This document shows positions 8,566-17,581 of a DNA stretch of 63,737 bases, piece by piece. The stretch is from CBDDFN01 sp965227065. GTDB lineage: Bacteria > Pseudomonadota > Alphaproteobacteria > SPJN01. The stretch spans positions 1-63,737 of the forward strand of contig CBDDFN010000008.1 of the NCBI GenBank assembly GCA_965227065.1, given 5' to 3'. Every line of letters starts with the position of its first letter. Position 1 is the first letter of the stretch. The position numbers were made by a program, and so were the translations under genes. Below the pieces are notes generated by a model. It saw only the letters and a program-made list of their open reading frames with translations, was not told where the DNA came from and ran no database searches.

Positions 8566-9309
8566 ATGAACTGGATGATGCGGATTGCCGGCCTGGTGGT
8601 GCTGTTGATGGCAAGTCCGGGCCACGCTGTCGATATCTGGTGGCCCAAGCAGGGCGACGAGGCGCTGTATGACCTTTATGCCCAGGGCACCAAGGTCGGG
8701 ACCGCCAAGCTGAGTTTTACGGAGAAAGACGGGCAGGTGGTCGCGATCCTCGATAACCGGGTCAAGTTTGATCTCGGCTCGCTCGCCATGGTCGGCCGCG
8801 TCGTCTTTCGCGAATATTGGGACGGCGAAAGCCTGATGAAAATGACAAGCCACGGTCAGGCCAAAATCGCCACCGAATCGCGACGCTATTCCTTGAGTGC
8901 CGAGCGGCAAGCCGACAACAGTTTCAAATTCAACTCAAGCTATTTTGGCGAGCGGACCGGCGGGGAATATTATATGCCCGCCACTTTCTGGCATCTGACC
9001 CATATTCTCTCGCCTGACATTTTTGATCCTTTTGTCGGTGGTTTCGCCAATCTGGAATTTGAAAATCTGGGGCCGCAAAAGATCAAGGTTGATGGCGGGG
9101 AGGGTGAATGTCTCGCCTTCACACTCAAAACCACGTTCAAGGACCGGGACAATATTGGCGAGCTGCCGCCGGGGGTGAACCGCGAGGACATTCCGCTCAG
9201 CCATACCGGCAAAGCCTGGTTTGATCCCGATGGCCTCATGTGCGCGCTGCTGACCCAGACGCCGTTCGGCACGCTGGCGATGGAACGGCGCTACCGCAAG
9301 ACCGACTGA
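8566..9309 (+). CDS. Exported protein of unknown function, DUF6134-like (cassette A)
   Basis: This 247-aa protein has a cleavable signal peptide (about residues 1-21, ending GHA) and is therefore probably periplasmic. The body is beta-rich, with many short alternating strands, and resembles DUF6134/DUF3108-like exported proteins that follow outer-membrane receptors. It shares with its paralogue at 46807 the segments MPATFWHL, FDPFVGGFA (FDPFAGGFA) and NLGPQ, plus two conserved cysteines in GECLAF and GLMCAL that could form a disulfide. It starts 24 bp after the receptor stop, so it is co-transcribed. The function is unknown; binding or carrying the receptor's substrate is inference. Confidence 0.7.
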   Translation: MNWMMRIAGLVVLLMASPGHAVDIWWPKQGDEALYDLYAQGTKVGTAKLSFTEKDGQVVAILDNRVKFDLGSLAMVGRVVFREYWDGESLMKMTSHGQAKIATESRRYSLSAERQADNSFKFNSSYFGERTGGEYYMPATFWHLTHILSPDIFDPFVGGFANLEFENLGPQKIKVDGGEGECLAFTLKTTFKDRDNIGELPPGVNREDIPLSHTGKAWFDPDGLMCALLTQTPFGTLAMERRYRKTD

Positions 9310-9465
9310 CGAGCCATCCTTCCTGGCGGCGGTGGTTCGCGGATCAAGCGCAGCAGCGCGGGTATGATGGCTTGCTGGCCAAGACGGTGCGAATTAAGCT
9401 TGATCTGAACTAGGCAGCAGGCATGCAACGCTGTTTGGATAGGGGCTTTCCGCTGGCAATTACCA

Positions 9466-10606
9466 ATGATCAATCCACGAACTTTGCGTATTGTTTTGAC
9501 TGTCGCGGCGTTTTTCTTGCCGTGGTTGGTGGCGCTCGCCGCGCTGCTTGGGCTTCCCCCTGAGTGGGCGGATACGATCAAAAAATCGCTTTCCATTCCC
9601 GAATTTTACTACACGGCAAGCTTGTCCTTTGTGGTGATTGTCATATTCGGTGTCTTGATCTTCATCTTGAACGAAAAAATTCATGACAAGGTGAGCGAAC
9701 TAGAGACGCTGCGCAAAGAGCATCAAGCCAGGCTTGCGGAACTCGATCAAAAACACGCTGATGAGATCAGCGCAGCAGAACACAACCATGCAGCCCAAAC
9801 ACGACAATTGATTGAACGGGCCGACGCGCAGAGCAAAAGTCTCGTCGAACGATATGAAGACGAAATCCGAACGCTCAACGCCGAACATGACCTTGAGGTC
9901 AAAACGCTGATTGAAGAGAAAAATCGCGCGGAACTGAGGGTTGCTGAAGAAGATGCCGCGCACCGATATGATATCGTGACCAAGATCCCGAACATGCAAT
10001 CATGGGCGGTTGATGTCCCGAACTACTGTTCGCTCATGGTTCAAAAAAAATATCAAGTTCCAGATCATCATGCTGGATCTCGTCAAATTTGGTGAGCTCA
10101 ACAAAAAGGTCGGTCACTATGTTGCAGACAAGGTGATCGAGGCCATCGGCCAGTATCTGACCGGCACCATCAGACGATCTGAGCGTGTGTACAAAGAAGG
10201 CGTGGTTGACGTCTATCGGAGCTATAATCGCGGCGACGAGTTTTTGTTTATCGTGGAAGGGGAGCAATGGGATGCGGTCGGCTTGCTCAATCGCCTCCAA
10301 ACCACAAAGTCTGAGATACAAGATCAAATTCGGCGCAAATGCGCGCAAATCGATCCCAAACTTGATGTTTCTTATCCCTTTGAATTCCGCGCCGGCATTG
10401 TACCGCTGGAGCGCAGCGATAGCGCGGAACGCGCCTTCGAGAACGCCGCCGGTGCGTTGCAGAAGGCGGTCGAAGCGGACAAGGCCATTGGTATGCGGCT
10501 TTACTGGTACCCAGAAACCGACATTGATACGATTGAGGAACACTGGAAACGAGCGATTTATGCGAACGCCCTGGATCGCTTCTCAAGCAAGCGCGCCCCT
10601 GCTTGA
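9466..10606 (+). pseudogene. GGDEF-domain membrane protein, split by a frameshift
   Basis: Two overlapping frames (9466-10095 and 10010-10606) together encode one protein. It has two N-terminal membrane helices (about residues 8-30 and 45-70), a long coiled coil (about 75-170), then a GGDEF-like domain. The domain start (DIVTKIPNMQSW) is in the first frame. The rest (IIMLDLVKFGELNKKVGH, then the signature as YNRGDEF) is in the second. The break maps to a run of eight A at 10043-10050; removing one A fuses the frames into KNIKFQIIMLD. RGDEF is a variant of GGDEF, so diguanylate cyclase activity is uncertain. It may be a true mutation, a sequencing error or transcriptional slippage on A8. It interrupts the cassette A / TetR neighbourhood. 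Confidence 0.75.
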
Positions 10607-10630
10607 TCGTCTAACCGCGAAACCGGCTGA

Positions 10631-11251
10631 CTAGCCGTCTTTCTTGGCGGCGGCGACGGTGCCCTCGACCTGATACACCACCATGTCGGCAAGGCCATTG
10701 GCGAGCTCTTCAAAGGTGATGGGCGGGTTTTCTTCGGCCAGATGCTGGATCACCGTGTAGGTGCCGCCGAAAATGAAGATGTAGAGCATGGTGGGGATAT
10801 TGGGGACGAGGGCGATTTCGGGCCGCCGGACCAATATTTGCGTTCCAAGTTCGATCAGCACCCGTTGCAGCTTGCGGAAGTCGGGCCGCATTTCAACCGA
10901 GAAGCTGTTGCGGATAAAGTTCAGATAGCGCCCGTCCTTTTCCATCAAAAGCTCGCGCAGCTTCATCAGCAGCGTGAAGACCGCATCGCGGATATCGAGC
11001 TGGACCAGTTCCGGCATCGCCTCGCGCACAATCCGAACAGCATCGTCAATCAGGCGGTCGATGGCCTGCTTGTGAATGACTTCCTTGTTCTCAAAATACT
11101 CATAGAGCGAGCCAACGGAAATCCCTGCCCGATCGGCAATTTTCCTTGTTGTTAAAGCCTTTGCGCCATCCTTGGCGATCAGTTCAGTGGCCGCTTCGAC
11201 AATGGCATCAACGGTGGCCTTGGCGCGGGACTGGGTTGGTTTGCGTACCAT
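10631..11251 (-). CDS. TetR-family transcriptional regulator
   Basis: This 206-aa repressor-type protein has an N-terminal TetR helix-turn-helix (LTTRKIADRAGISVGSLYEYF, about residues 33-53). A helical ligand-binding C-terminal domain follows. I chose the ATG at 11251 (MVRKPTQSR) because the basic N-terminus is typical and the upstream extension is not. It diverges from the SDR-diiron-monooxygenase operon at 11335. The 83-bp gap contains an inverted-repeat operator, so autoregulation and control of the operon are likely. A closely similar motif before the hydrolase at 5026 suggests a wider regulon. The ligand is unknown. Confidence 0.9.
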   Translation of the reverse strand: MVRKPTQSRAKATVDAIVEAATELIAKDGAKALTTRKIADRAGISVGSLYEYFENKEVIHKQAIDRLIDDAVRIVREAMPELVQLDIRDAVFTLLMKLRELLMEKDGRYLNFIRNSFSVEMRPDFRKLQRVLIELGTQILVRRPEIALVPNIPTMLYIFIFGGTYTVIQHLAEENPPITFEELANGLADMVVYQVEGTVAAAKKDG

Positions 11252-11256
11252 GATTG

Positions 11257-11287
11257 ATCCGAATTGAACCTGAACAATAGTTCGGAT
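11257..11287. promoter_or_regulatory. TetR operator candidate, copy 3
   Basis: Arms ATCCGAA (11257-11263) and TTCGGAT (11281-11287) form a perfect 7-bp inverted repeat enclosing TTGAACCTGAACA. It lies just upstream of the TetR start and before the divergent SDR operon. The left 20 nt recur at 4677 and 4943. Confidence 0.65.
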
Positions 11288-11334
11288 TAGCATGACAGTC
11301 ATTGAGGAATTGTGCAACCCGTCAGGATCAGGCC

Positions 11335-12150
11335 ATGGCCAAACCGACATCTTACACACGCAAGGCCCGGGCTGTGGTGACCGGCGCCGGTAGCGGTATT
11401 GGCGCGGCCATCGCACTGGAACTGGCCGCGCGGGGCAGTGCGGTGGTCTGCGCCGACATCAATCTGGCGGGCGCGCAACAGACGGCTGGCCAGATTGGTG
11501 AGCAAGGCGGTGATGCGCTGGCTGTTGCCTGTGATGTCCGCAAGCGCGAAGAGATCGAGGCGCTGGCCGGTGAAGCGCAGGATTATTTCGCTGCCCGCCC
11601 GACATTGATCGTCAACAATGCCGGGATTGGCGTGGGCGGCCTGGCGGCTGATCAACTCTCGCTCGAAGACTGGCAACAGACCATTGATACCAATCTGTGG
11701 AGCGTCATTCATGGCTGCCACATCTTCGTGCCGCTGCTGCGCGCCGAAAAAAATGCCGGGGTGCTGAACATCGCCTCGGCGGCGAGCTTTTCGGCCGCCC
11801 CCACCATGGCGAGCTATAATGTTTCCAAGGCCGGCGTTCTGGCGTTGACCGAAACGCTTCATGCCGAGCTTAAAGGGGCGGGCATGCACGTCACTGCGGT
11901 TTGTCCGACCTTTGTGAAGACCGCCATTGTCGAACAGGGCCGCATTTCCAACAGCTCAAAAGATCTCGCCACCCGCGCCATGCGCGTCACCGGCGTGTCG
12001 GCCCAAAGCGTTGCCCGCAAGGCATTGAGCGGGCTCGAACGCAACGAGCTTTATGTTCTGCCGCAACTGGATGCCCGTCTGATCTGGCATTTCAAACGTC
12101 ACCTGCCGCGCAGCTACAGCCGGGTCACCGCCCTGCTGGGCGCCCGTTGA
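11335..12150 (+). CDS. Short-chain dehydrogenase/reductase
   Basis: This 271-aa classical SDR probably interconverts an alcohol and a ketone with NAD(P)(H). It has the cofactor motif TGAGSGIG near the N-terminus, NNAG in the core and a YNVSK catalytic Tyr-Lys pair. The Ser in IASAAS is upstream of that pair. An Asp (ADIN) after beta-strand 2 suggests NAD preference. I chose the ATG at 11335 because the 11 preceding codons are not family-like. It is the first gene of a three-gene operon with a ferritin-like diiron protein (22 bp downstream) and a BVMO-like monooxygenase. This context suggests oxidation of a hydroxylated product to a ketone. Confidence 0.88.
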   Translation: MAKPTSYTRKARAVVTGAGSGIGAAIALELAARGSAVVCADINLAGAQQTAGQIGEQGGDALAVACDVRKREEIEALAGEAQDYFAARPTLIVNNAGIGVGGLAADQLSLEDWQQTIDTNLWSVIHGCHIFVPLLRAEKNAGVLNIASAASFSAAPTMASYNVSKAGVLALTETLHAELKGAGMHVTAVCPTFVKTAIVEQGRISNSSKDLATRAMRVTGVSAQSVARKALSGLERNELYVLPQLDARLIWHFKRHLPRSYSRVTALLGAR

Positions 12151-12172
12151 TCCCTCACCAAAGGAGCGAGAC

Positions 12173-13099
12173 ATGCAATCAGATCTCCCCACCATGCTGG
12201 ACCGCATCAAGGCCGGCCAATGGGCCCTGGCCGATATTGACTGGGATGCGCCCGGCGCGGAGCTTGTGACCCAAAACGAAGAGCTTTATCCCAAGCTCAA
12301 AGCCTTCATGGCCGACCTCACCTGGATTGAGCATATCGGAGCGCGCGGCTTTGCAGCCATGGCGCTCAAAGCCGAAGACCCGGTTTTGAAGGAGATCTAC
12401 ACTTATTTTCACGCTGAAGAGCAGCGCCACGCCAATGCCGAGCTGGCCCTGATGAAACGCTGGGGCATGCTGGAGGGCGATGAGCTGCCGATCCCCAATA
12501 CCAATATCCGGCTCGCCGTTGAATGGCTCGACCGCTATGCCGATTATCAGCCTTTGGTCGTTCTGGGCTCGGTCATTCCCTTGCTTGAAGTCGCGCTGGA
12601 TGGCGCCTTGTGCAAGTTCCTGCTTGAGACAGTGGATGACCCGCTGTGTCATGAGGTCTTTGCCAAGATCAATGCTGATGAGGCGCGGCACCTGTCGGTT
12701 GATTTTCATGTGCTCGACCAGCTCGGCTATGGCTCGGTCCCGCGCATGACAGTTGAGCTGATCGGGCGCGCGGTTCGCCCCAGCCTGATCATCGGTTCGC
12801 TGGTCGGCATCCCGCTGTTTAACAAGATGCGGGACAATATTGTCGAGATGGGCGTGAAGGAAGAGCGCCTGCAATATGCCATCAAGCGCTATATCCATAT
12901 GGGCCGTCAGGGCATGGGTCACCGCAATCCGCTGTTCAAGGTTCTGTCGGGCTTTGGCATGACGCTGATGGATCGTTCCAAAACCCATTATCACAAGCCT
13001 GCCGATTTTCTGGTCAAGGTCTCTGACCGTATTCCTGAAAGAATGCTGCCGGGCTTGCCCAGCTGGTTCAAGGAACTGACCTGGAAGACGGAGGTCTGA
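12173..13099 (+). CDS. Ferritin-like diiron protein
   Basis: This 308-aa helical protein has a complete set of candidate diiron ligands in two ferritin-like half-motifs. These are Glu53, Glu83-x2-His86 (AEEQRH), Glu139 and Glu170-x2-His173 (ADEARH). Proteins with this layout are often oxygenases or oxidases, but the reaction cannot be told from sequence. The C-terminal part (about 210-308) is basic and less conserved. A strong Shine-Dalgarno (aaggagcg) precedes the start. The stop is 2 bp before the flavin monooxygenase, so the two are tightly co-expressed and may act on the same compound. Confidence 0.8.
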   Translation: MQSDLPTMLDRIKAGQWALADIDWDAPGAELVTQNEELYPKLKAFMADLTWIEHIGARGFAAMALKAEDPVLKEIYTYFHAEEQRHANAELALMKRWGMLEGDELPIPNTNIRLAVEWLDRYADYQPLVVLGSVIPLLEVALDGALCKFLLETVDDPLCHEVFAKINADEARHLSVDFHVLDQLGYGSVPRMTVELIGRAVRPSLIIGSLVGIPLFNKMRDNIVEMGVKEERLQYAIKRYIHMGRQGMGHRNPLFKVLSGFGMTLMDRSKTHYHKPADFLVKVSDRIPERMLPGLPSWFKELTWKTEV

Positions 13100-13101
13100 T
13101 C

Positions 13102-14559
13102 ATGCTCGATGCTGTGATTATCGGCGCAGGCTTTGCCGGGCTTGGCGCGGCCATCAAGCTTAAACGCGCGGGCTTTGACAAGATTGCCGTGCTTGAAAAA
13201 TCCGACGCGCCAGGCGGAACCTGGCGCGACAATCAATATCCCGGTGCGGCGTGTGATATTCCCTCGCTGCTCTATTCCTATTCCTTCGCGCCCAACCCCG
13301 ACTGGAGCCGCGCTTACTCCCCCGCGCCTGAAATCAACGCCTATATCGGCACGATGATTGAGCGCTACGGCTTGAATGATGTGATCCACTATGGCGCGGG
13401 CGTTGAAGCCTTGTCCTATCAGGACAAAACCGGCAGCTGGCAGGTGCGCCAGTCTGACGGCACGACGCTGGCTGCGCGTGCGGTGATCAGCTCGGCAGGG
13501 CCGTTTGTCGGCGGCAAGTTTCCTGCCATTGAGGGGCTCGACACCTATCAGGGCCACACGATCCACAGCGCGGAATGGGATCATGGCTATGATTTCAACG
13601 GCAAGCGGGTGGCGGTGATCGGCACGGGCGCCAGTGCAGTGCAAATCGTGCCCGAGCTGGTGAAGCAGGCAAGCCTGGTGAAGGTTTTCCAGCGCACGCC
13701 GGGCTGGGTTTTACCCCGGCTTGATATGGAAAACCCCGACTGGATCAAGACGGCGTTCCGCCGTTCGCCCGCCCTTCAAAAAGCGGCGCGGGAGGCATTG
13801 TTCTGGGTGCATGAAACCATGGCGCTCGGCATTGTGTGGACAACCCCGATGACGCGGCTTTTGGAAACCGTGGCGCGCGCCTATCTGCGCCAGACGGTCA
13901 AGGACAAGTGGCTGCGCCGCCAGTTGACCCCGCGCTACAGGATCGGCTGCAAACGCGTGTTGATGACGTCGGATTTCTACCCAGCGCTCCAGAAAGACAA
14001 CTGCCAGCTCATCACCTGGCCGATTGTGAAGCTGACCGAAAAAGGCATTCGCTGCGCAGAAGGGATCGAGCACACATTCGATTGCATCGTGTTTGCGACG
14101 GGCTTTGATACGCCAATGACCCGGCTTCCCTTTGCGGTGGAGGGTCAACATGGCCGCACATTGTCGCAAGACTGGGCGGGCGGCGCACAGGCCTATCGCT
14201 CGGTCGCGGTGGCAGGCTATCCCAATCTGTTTTTCACGCTGGGCCCCAATTCGGGGCCGGGGCATAATTCCGCGCTTTATTATATGGAGGCGCAGCTCTC
14301 ATATATTGTGAATGCGCTCAAAGCCATGCGCGATGCGGATGTGACGGCAATCACCGTCCGCCATGAGGCGCAAGAGGCGTTCAACGAAAAGCTGCGGATG
14401 CGGCTTTCGAACACCAATTGGGCATCGGGCTGTTCAAGCTGGTATCTCGCGCCCGATGGCTCGAACCCCTCCATGTTCCCCGGTTTTGCCACCCAGTTCC
14501 GCAATCAGCTTAAAGAGTTTCGCTGGGATGATTATGAGCGGCTGGGCACCGCGGCCTAA
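13102..14559 (+). CDS. Flavin-containing monooxygenase, Baeyer-Villiger type
   Basis: This 485-aa flavoprotein has two Rossmann motifs. FAD binds at IIGAGFAGLG (6-15) and NADPH at VIGTGASAVQ (about 172-181). Between them lies YQGHTIHSAEW (149-159), a variant of the Baeyer-Villiger fingerprint FxGxxxHxxxW with Tyr for the first Phe. Such enzymes insert oxygen next to a ketone or oxidise heteroatoms, using NADPH and O2. It is the last gene of the SDR-diiron-monooxygenase operon, consistent with converting the SDR's ketone to an ester or lactone (inference). Its stop codon overlaps that of a convergent metallophosphoesterase remnant. Confidence 0.88.
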   Translation: MLDAVIIGAGFAGLGAAIKLKRAGFDKIAVLEKSDAPGGTWRDNQYPGAACDIPSLLYSYSFAPNPDWSRAYSPAPEINAYIGTMIERYGLNDVIHYGAGVEALSYQDKTGSWQVRQSDGTTLAARAVISSAGPFVGGKFPAIEGLDTYQGHTIHSAEWDHGYDFNGKRVAVIGTGASAVQIVPELVKQASLVKVFQRTPGWVLPRLDMENPDWIKTAFRRSPALQKAAREALFWVHETMALGIVWTTPMTRLLETVARAYLRQTVKDKWLRRQLTPRYRIGCKRVLMTSDFYPALQKDNCQLITWPIVKLTEKGIRCAEGIEHTFDCIVFATGFDTPMTRLPFAVEGQHGRTLSQDWAGGAQAYRSVAVAGYPNLFFTLGPNSGPGHNSALYYMEAQLSYIVNALKAMRDADVTAITVRHEAQEAFNEKLRMRLSNTNWASGCSSWYLAPDGSNPSMFPGFATQFRNQLKEFRWDDYERLGTAA

Positions 14560-14880
14560 GGCGAGGGCGGCACAAGGGTGATCACCGCAATTTCGGGCGG
14601 GGTTAAAAAGCGCACCGGGATGATCGCGGTGCCGATGCCTGAGGTCACGAACAGCCGCCGGCCCCCTTCATCATACAGCCCGCAGGCATAGCGCTTGCAG
14701 TCCTTCAACGGCCAGCGTCTGGCTGTTGATCGACAGGGAGCGCGGCTCAAACCAGAAAATCCAGCTGATAAAGGCGAGGTAGACAATCAACAAAAAGGTG
14801 GCGAAGCGCGGGATGCGCCAAAACAGGCCCACAATGGCCAGGCCGGTCAGGGCGAGCAGGCCGAGAAACAAAGTGATCAT
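14556..14880 (-). pseudogene. Metallophosphoesterase remnant with internal deletion
   Basis: The N-terminal end (14880 down to about 14700) encodes two membrane helices and a WFEPRSL segment typical of membrane-anchored YkuE-like metallophosphoesterases. The C-terminal end (about 14700 to 14556) lies in another frame. It encodes the family's last strand region (YACGLYDEGGRRLFV, TSGIGTAIIPVRF). The whole catalytic core with the metal-binding Asp/His motifs, about 200 residues, is missing. The two ends meet near 14695-14705, and the join changes the reading frame. The gene is therefore dead. It converges on the monooxygenase with overlapping stop codons. Confidence 0.75.
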
Positions 14881-15026
14881 GGGTGAAATCCGGTATGCAG
14901 CATGAGGCGCAGCGTGCTGCCTGATCGGGGCGCCGGTGTGGTGGTATTACGGCCCAAATTGGGGGGTTGCGCGCGGGTGCGCCTTTCGGCTTGGTAGCGC
15001 ATCACGTCATTGAAGGAGAGTTTGGC

Positions 15027-15440
15027 ATGAGCAAGGTGAGCGTCGCGGAGGTCAACGCCTTTTACGCCGATCAGTTTTCGGGCCGGGGCGCCCAGGAGGC
15101 GGTGGTGTCTCTCGAAGACGGTTTTGCCCGGCTGCGCCGCACGATCAGCGAGGCTGAACGTCGGCCCGGCGGTTATGTGTCGGGCCCGACCCAGATGGGG
15201 CTGGCCGACAGCGCCGCCTATGCCGCGATCTTCACCCGCATCGGCATTGTCCCGATGGCGGTGACGAGCAATCTTAATATCAATTTTCTGCGCCCGTGCA
15301 TTGGCGAGGCGGTGATTGCCGACGCCACATTGATCAAATGCGGCAAGACACTGGCGGTGATCGAGGTGGAAATCCGCGCCGAGGGCTCCGACAAAGTGTC
15401 CTCCCACGCAGTGATCAACTATTCGATCCCTCTTGGCTAA
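15027..15440 (+). CDS. PaaI-type hotdog thioesterase
   Basis: This 137-aa hotdog-fold protein resembles PaaI-family acyl-CoA thioesterases. It has a GPTQMGLADSAAYAAIF helix region carrying an acidic residue at the expected catalytic place, then NLNINFLRP and the closing beta strands. It would hydrolyse an acyl- or aryl-CoA thioester; the substrate is unknown. I chose the ATG at 15027 because a strong Shine-Dalgarno (gaaggagag) precedes it, whereas the longer frame has none. It is transcribed alone and its stop overlaps the stop of the convergent GH3 gene. Confidence 0.8.
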   Translation: MSKVSVAEVNAFYADQFSGRGAQEAVVSLEDGFARLRRTISEAERRPGGYVSGPTQMGLADSAAYAAIFTRIGIVPMAVTSNLNINFLRPCIGEAVIADATLIKCGKTLAVIEVEIRAEGSDKVSSHAVINYSIPLG

Positions 15441-17572
15441 AGCGTCACTTCAACGGCCAGCGCTTCGGCGTCATCGGCATGGGCCGCTGCCGTGAACTGG
15501 TAGCGGCCGTTTTCAATAACGAAATCGTCTGCGGCTTCGTCGAAATAAGCAAGCTTGGCGACCGGCACGGTGAGCGTCACGGTTTTGGTTTCACCCGGCG
15601 CCAGACTGACACGGGTGAAGGCTTTAAGCTCTTTCTCCGCGCGTTCAACTGCTTCACCGGGGGCGGACATATAAAGCTGGACGATTTCGTCACCGGCCAC
15701 AGGCCCTGCATTGGTCACCTCTAGCGCGAAGGACAGGGTCTCGCCTGATTGTGCGGCCGTCAGATTGGCGTAGGTAAAGCGGGTGTAGCTGAGCCCGAAA
15801 CCGAAGGGATAGGCGGCCTTGTTTCCATCGCGGTCGAGCTTGCGATAGCCGTGCCACAGATCATAGGTGATTTGGGTGGCGTCCTTGTCAAAAAATGGCA
15901 GGTGGGCTTCGTCGGCGGGAACCGCAAAGGGTAGTTTGGCCGAGAAATTTCGATCCCCGCTCAAGAGATCAGCCAGCCCATGGCCGCCTTCCATGCCCGG
16001 ATACCACAGCATCAGGATGGCGGCGGGGTTACCGTCCCATTCATCCATCATCACCGCACTGCCGCCCATGACGGCCACAATCACCCGGTCATGCAGGGCG
16101 CAGGCCTGCCCGATCAGATCGACATGGGCTTGCGGCAGACGCAAGCTGGTGCGGTCACCGCCGCGGCCGAAATCGGCATTATTGTCATCGTCGGGAACGA
16201 ATGCTGCGACGGCACGATCAATCAGCCCAGCGGGTACAAGCCGCCAGACCAGCTTGCTCACCCCGTTGAGGATCGGGTTCTTGAAGGGCGGCGCCGGCGC
16301 ACGCTTGATAAACTCGCCCAGGCCCTGAGGGACGATAAACTCGCCTTCCTCCCGGAATGTGTAGCCGACCACCACGACAACAGCATCGGCCCCTTTGATT
16401 GTTGCACTATCGGTGATGTCGGTATGAACCACCTGGTCCCAGCGGGCGCAAAGACCATCAAGCGGGGTGACAACGGTTTCGGGCCGCCCGTCGGACGAGC
16501 CATGATCGCCCAGATTGGGTTTGGCGGCGAGGTCGCCCAGAACCGCAATCGATGCATCGCCCGCAAGCGGCAGGGCGGCCTTGTCATTCTTCAAAAGAAC
16601 GATCGATTGAACCGCGGCCTCACGCGCGAGCGCTTTGTGCGCATCCGCTCCGATCAACTCGGCGCCATAGTCTTGGGCCGGTGGCAAAATGAGTTGCGGG
16701 CTGATCATACGCACCAGCGCCTGGTCCAGAAGCGCTTCATCCACCGCGCCGGTGTCGAGCAGCCTGGCCAGCTTGTCGCCCCACACAATGGGGAAGGGCA
16801 TTTCAAGATCAAGGCCCGCTTCAATGGCTTTGTGGCCATCGCGCACACCCATGATGAAGTCGGTCAGCACAAAGCCTTCAAAGCCCCAGCGCGTGCGCAG
16901 AATGTCGGTAAGCAACACCTTGTCCTGGCCCGCCCATTCGCCATTGACGGAGTTATACGCGCTCATCACCACGCTGGCACCATGATCGATACACTCCTTG
17001 AAATGGGGCAGATACAGCTCATGAAGCGGACGGGGCGCAATCGACACATCAATCTGAAAGCGGGCATTTTCCATGGAGTTGAGCGCATAATGCTTGATGC
17101 AGGCCATGCCGTGCTGTTCAACACCGCGCGTCAGGGCCGCCCCCATGGCCCCCAGATGCACCGGGTCCTCGCCATAGGTTTCCTGCGCCCGGCCCCAGGC
17201 GGGATGGCGCAGAAGATTGATGCACACGCCGCCATAAAGATTGCCGCCCATGGCGCGCAATTCCTTGCCGATGGCATCGCCGATCTGTTGTTCAAGGGCA
17301 GGGTTGAAACTTGCGCCGCGGGCCATCGAGACGGGATAGGTCGTCGCCCCGCCTTCCAGCACAATGCCGCGCGGTCCATCGATGAAATGGATGCCCGCGA
17401 TGCCCAGCCGTTCACACACGCCCGCTGGAAAGGGGTGTTTGTGATAATAATCGTGCTGGCCGAGGGCTGTGACGCCTTTCCAGAATTCCAGCCCCCCCGA
17501 CATCATGGCAACTTTTTCCGTCCGGCTGAGTTCACGCATCAGCCGTTCGGCGTCCCCCCTGTTTGTGGTCAT
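15437..17572 (-). CDS. Glycoside hydrolase family 3 beta-glucosidase-like enzyme
   Basis: This 711-aa GH3 enzyme has the catalytic TIM-like domain (about 1-300), a second alpha/beta domain (about 320-560) and a C-terminal fibronectin-III-like domain. The likely nucleophile is Asp238 in FVLTDFIMG, and the IKHYALN substrate-site motif is at 159-165. No signal peptide is visible, so the enzyme is probably cytoplasmic. It would release a terminal sugar from a glycoside after import. It lies 9 bp downstream of a TonB receptor in the same operon, which points to the receptor's ligand being a glycoside or a glycosylated small molecule. A BVMO-like enzyme sits upstream in the same direction. Confidence 0.9.
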   Translation of the reverse strand: MTTNRGDAERLMRELSRTEKVAMMSGGLEFWKGVTALGQHDYYHKHPFPAGVCERLGIAGIHFIDGPRGIVLEGGATTYPVSMARGASFNPALEQQIGDAIGKELRAMGGNLYGGVCINLLRHPAWGRAQETYGEDPVHLGAMGAALTRGVEQHGMACIKHYALNSMENARFQIDVSIAPRPLHELYLPHFKECIDHGASVVMSAYNSVNGEWAGQDKVLLTDILRTRWGFEGFVLTDFIMGVRDGHKAIEAGLDLEMPFPIVWGDKLARLLDTGAVDEALLDQALVRMISPQLILPPAQDYGAELIGADAHKALAREAAVQSIVLLKNDKAALPLAGDASIAVLGDLAAKPNLGDHGSSDGRPETVVTPLDGLCARWDQVVHTDITDSATIKGADAVVVVVGYTFREEGEFIVPQGLGEFIKRAPAPPFKNPILNGVSKLVWRLVPAGLIDRAVAAFVPDDDNNADFGRGGDRTSLRLPQAHVDLIGQACALHDRVIVAVMGGSAVMMDEWDGNPAAILMLWYPGMEGGHGLADLLSGDRNFSAKLPFAVPADEAHLPFFDKDATQITYDLWHGYRKLDRDGNKAAYPFGFGLSYTRFTYANLTAAQSGETLSFALEVTNAGPVAGDEIVQLYMSAPGEAVERAEKELKAFTRVSLAPGETKTVTLTVPVAKLAYFDEAADDFVIENGRYQFTAAAHADDAEALAVEVTL

Positions 17573-17581
17573 TCTTCCCCC

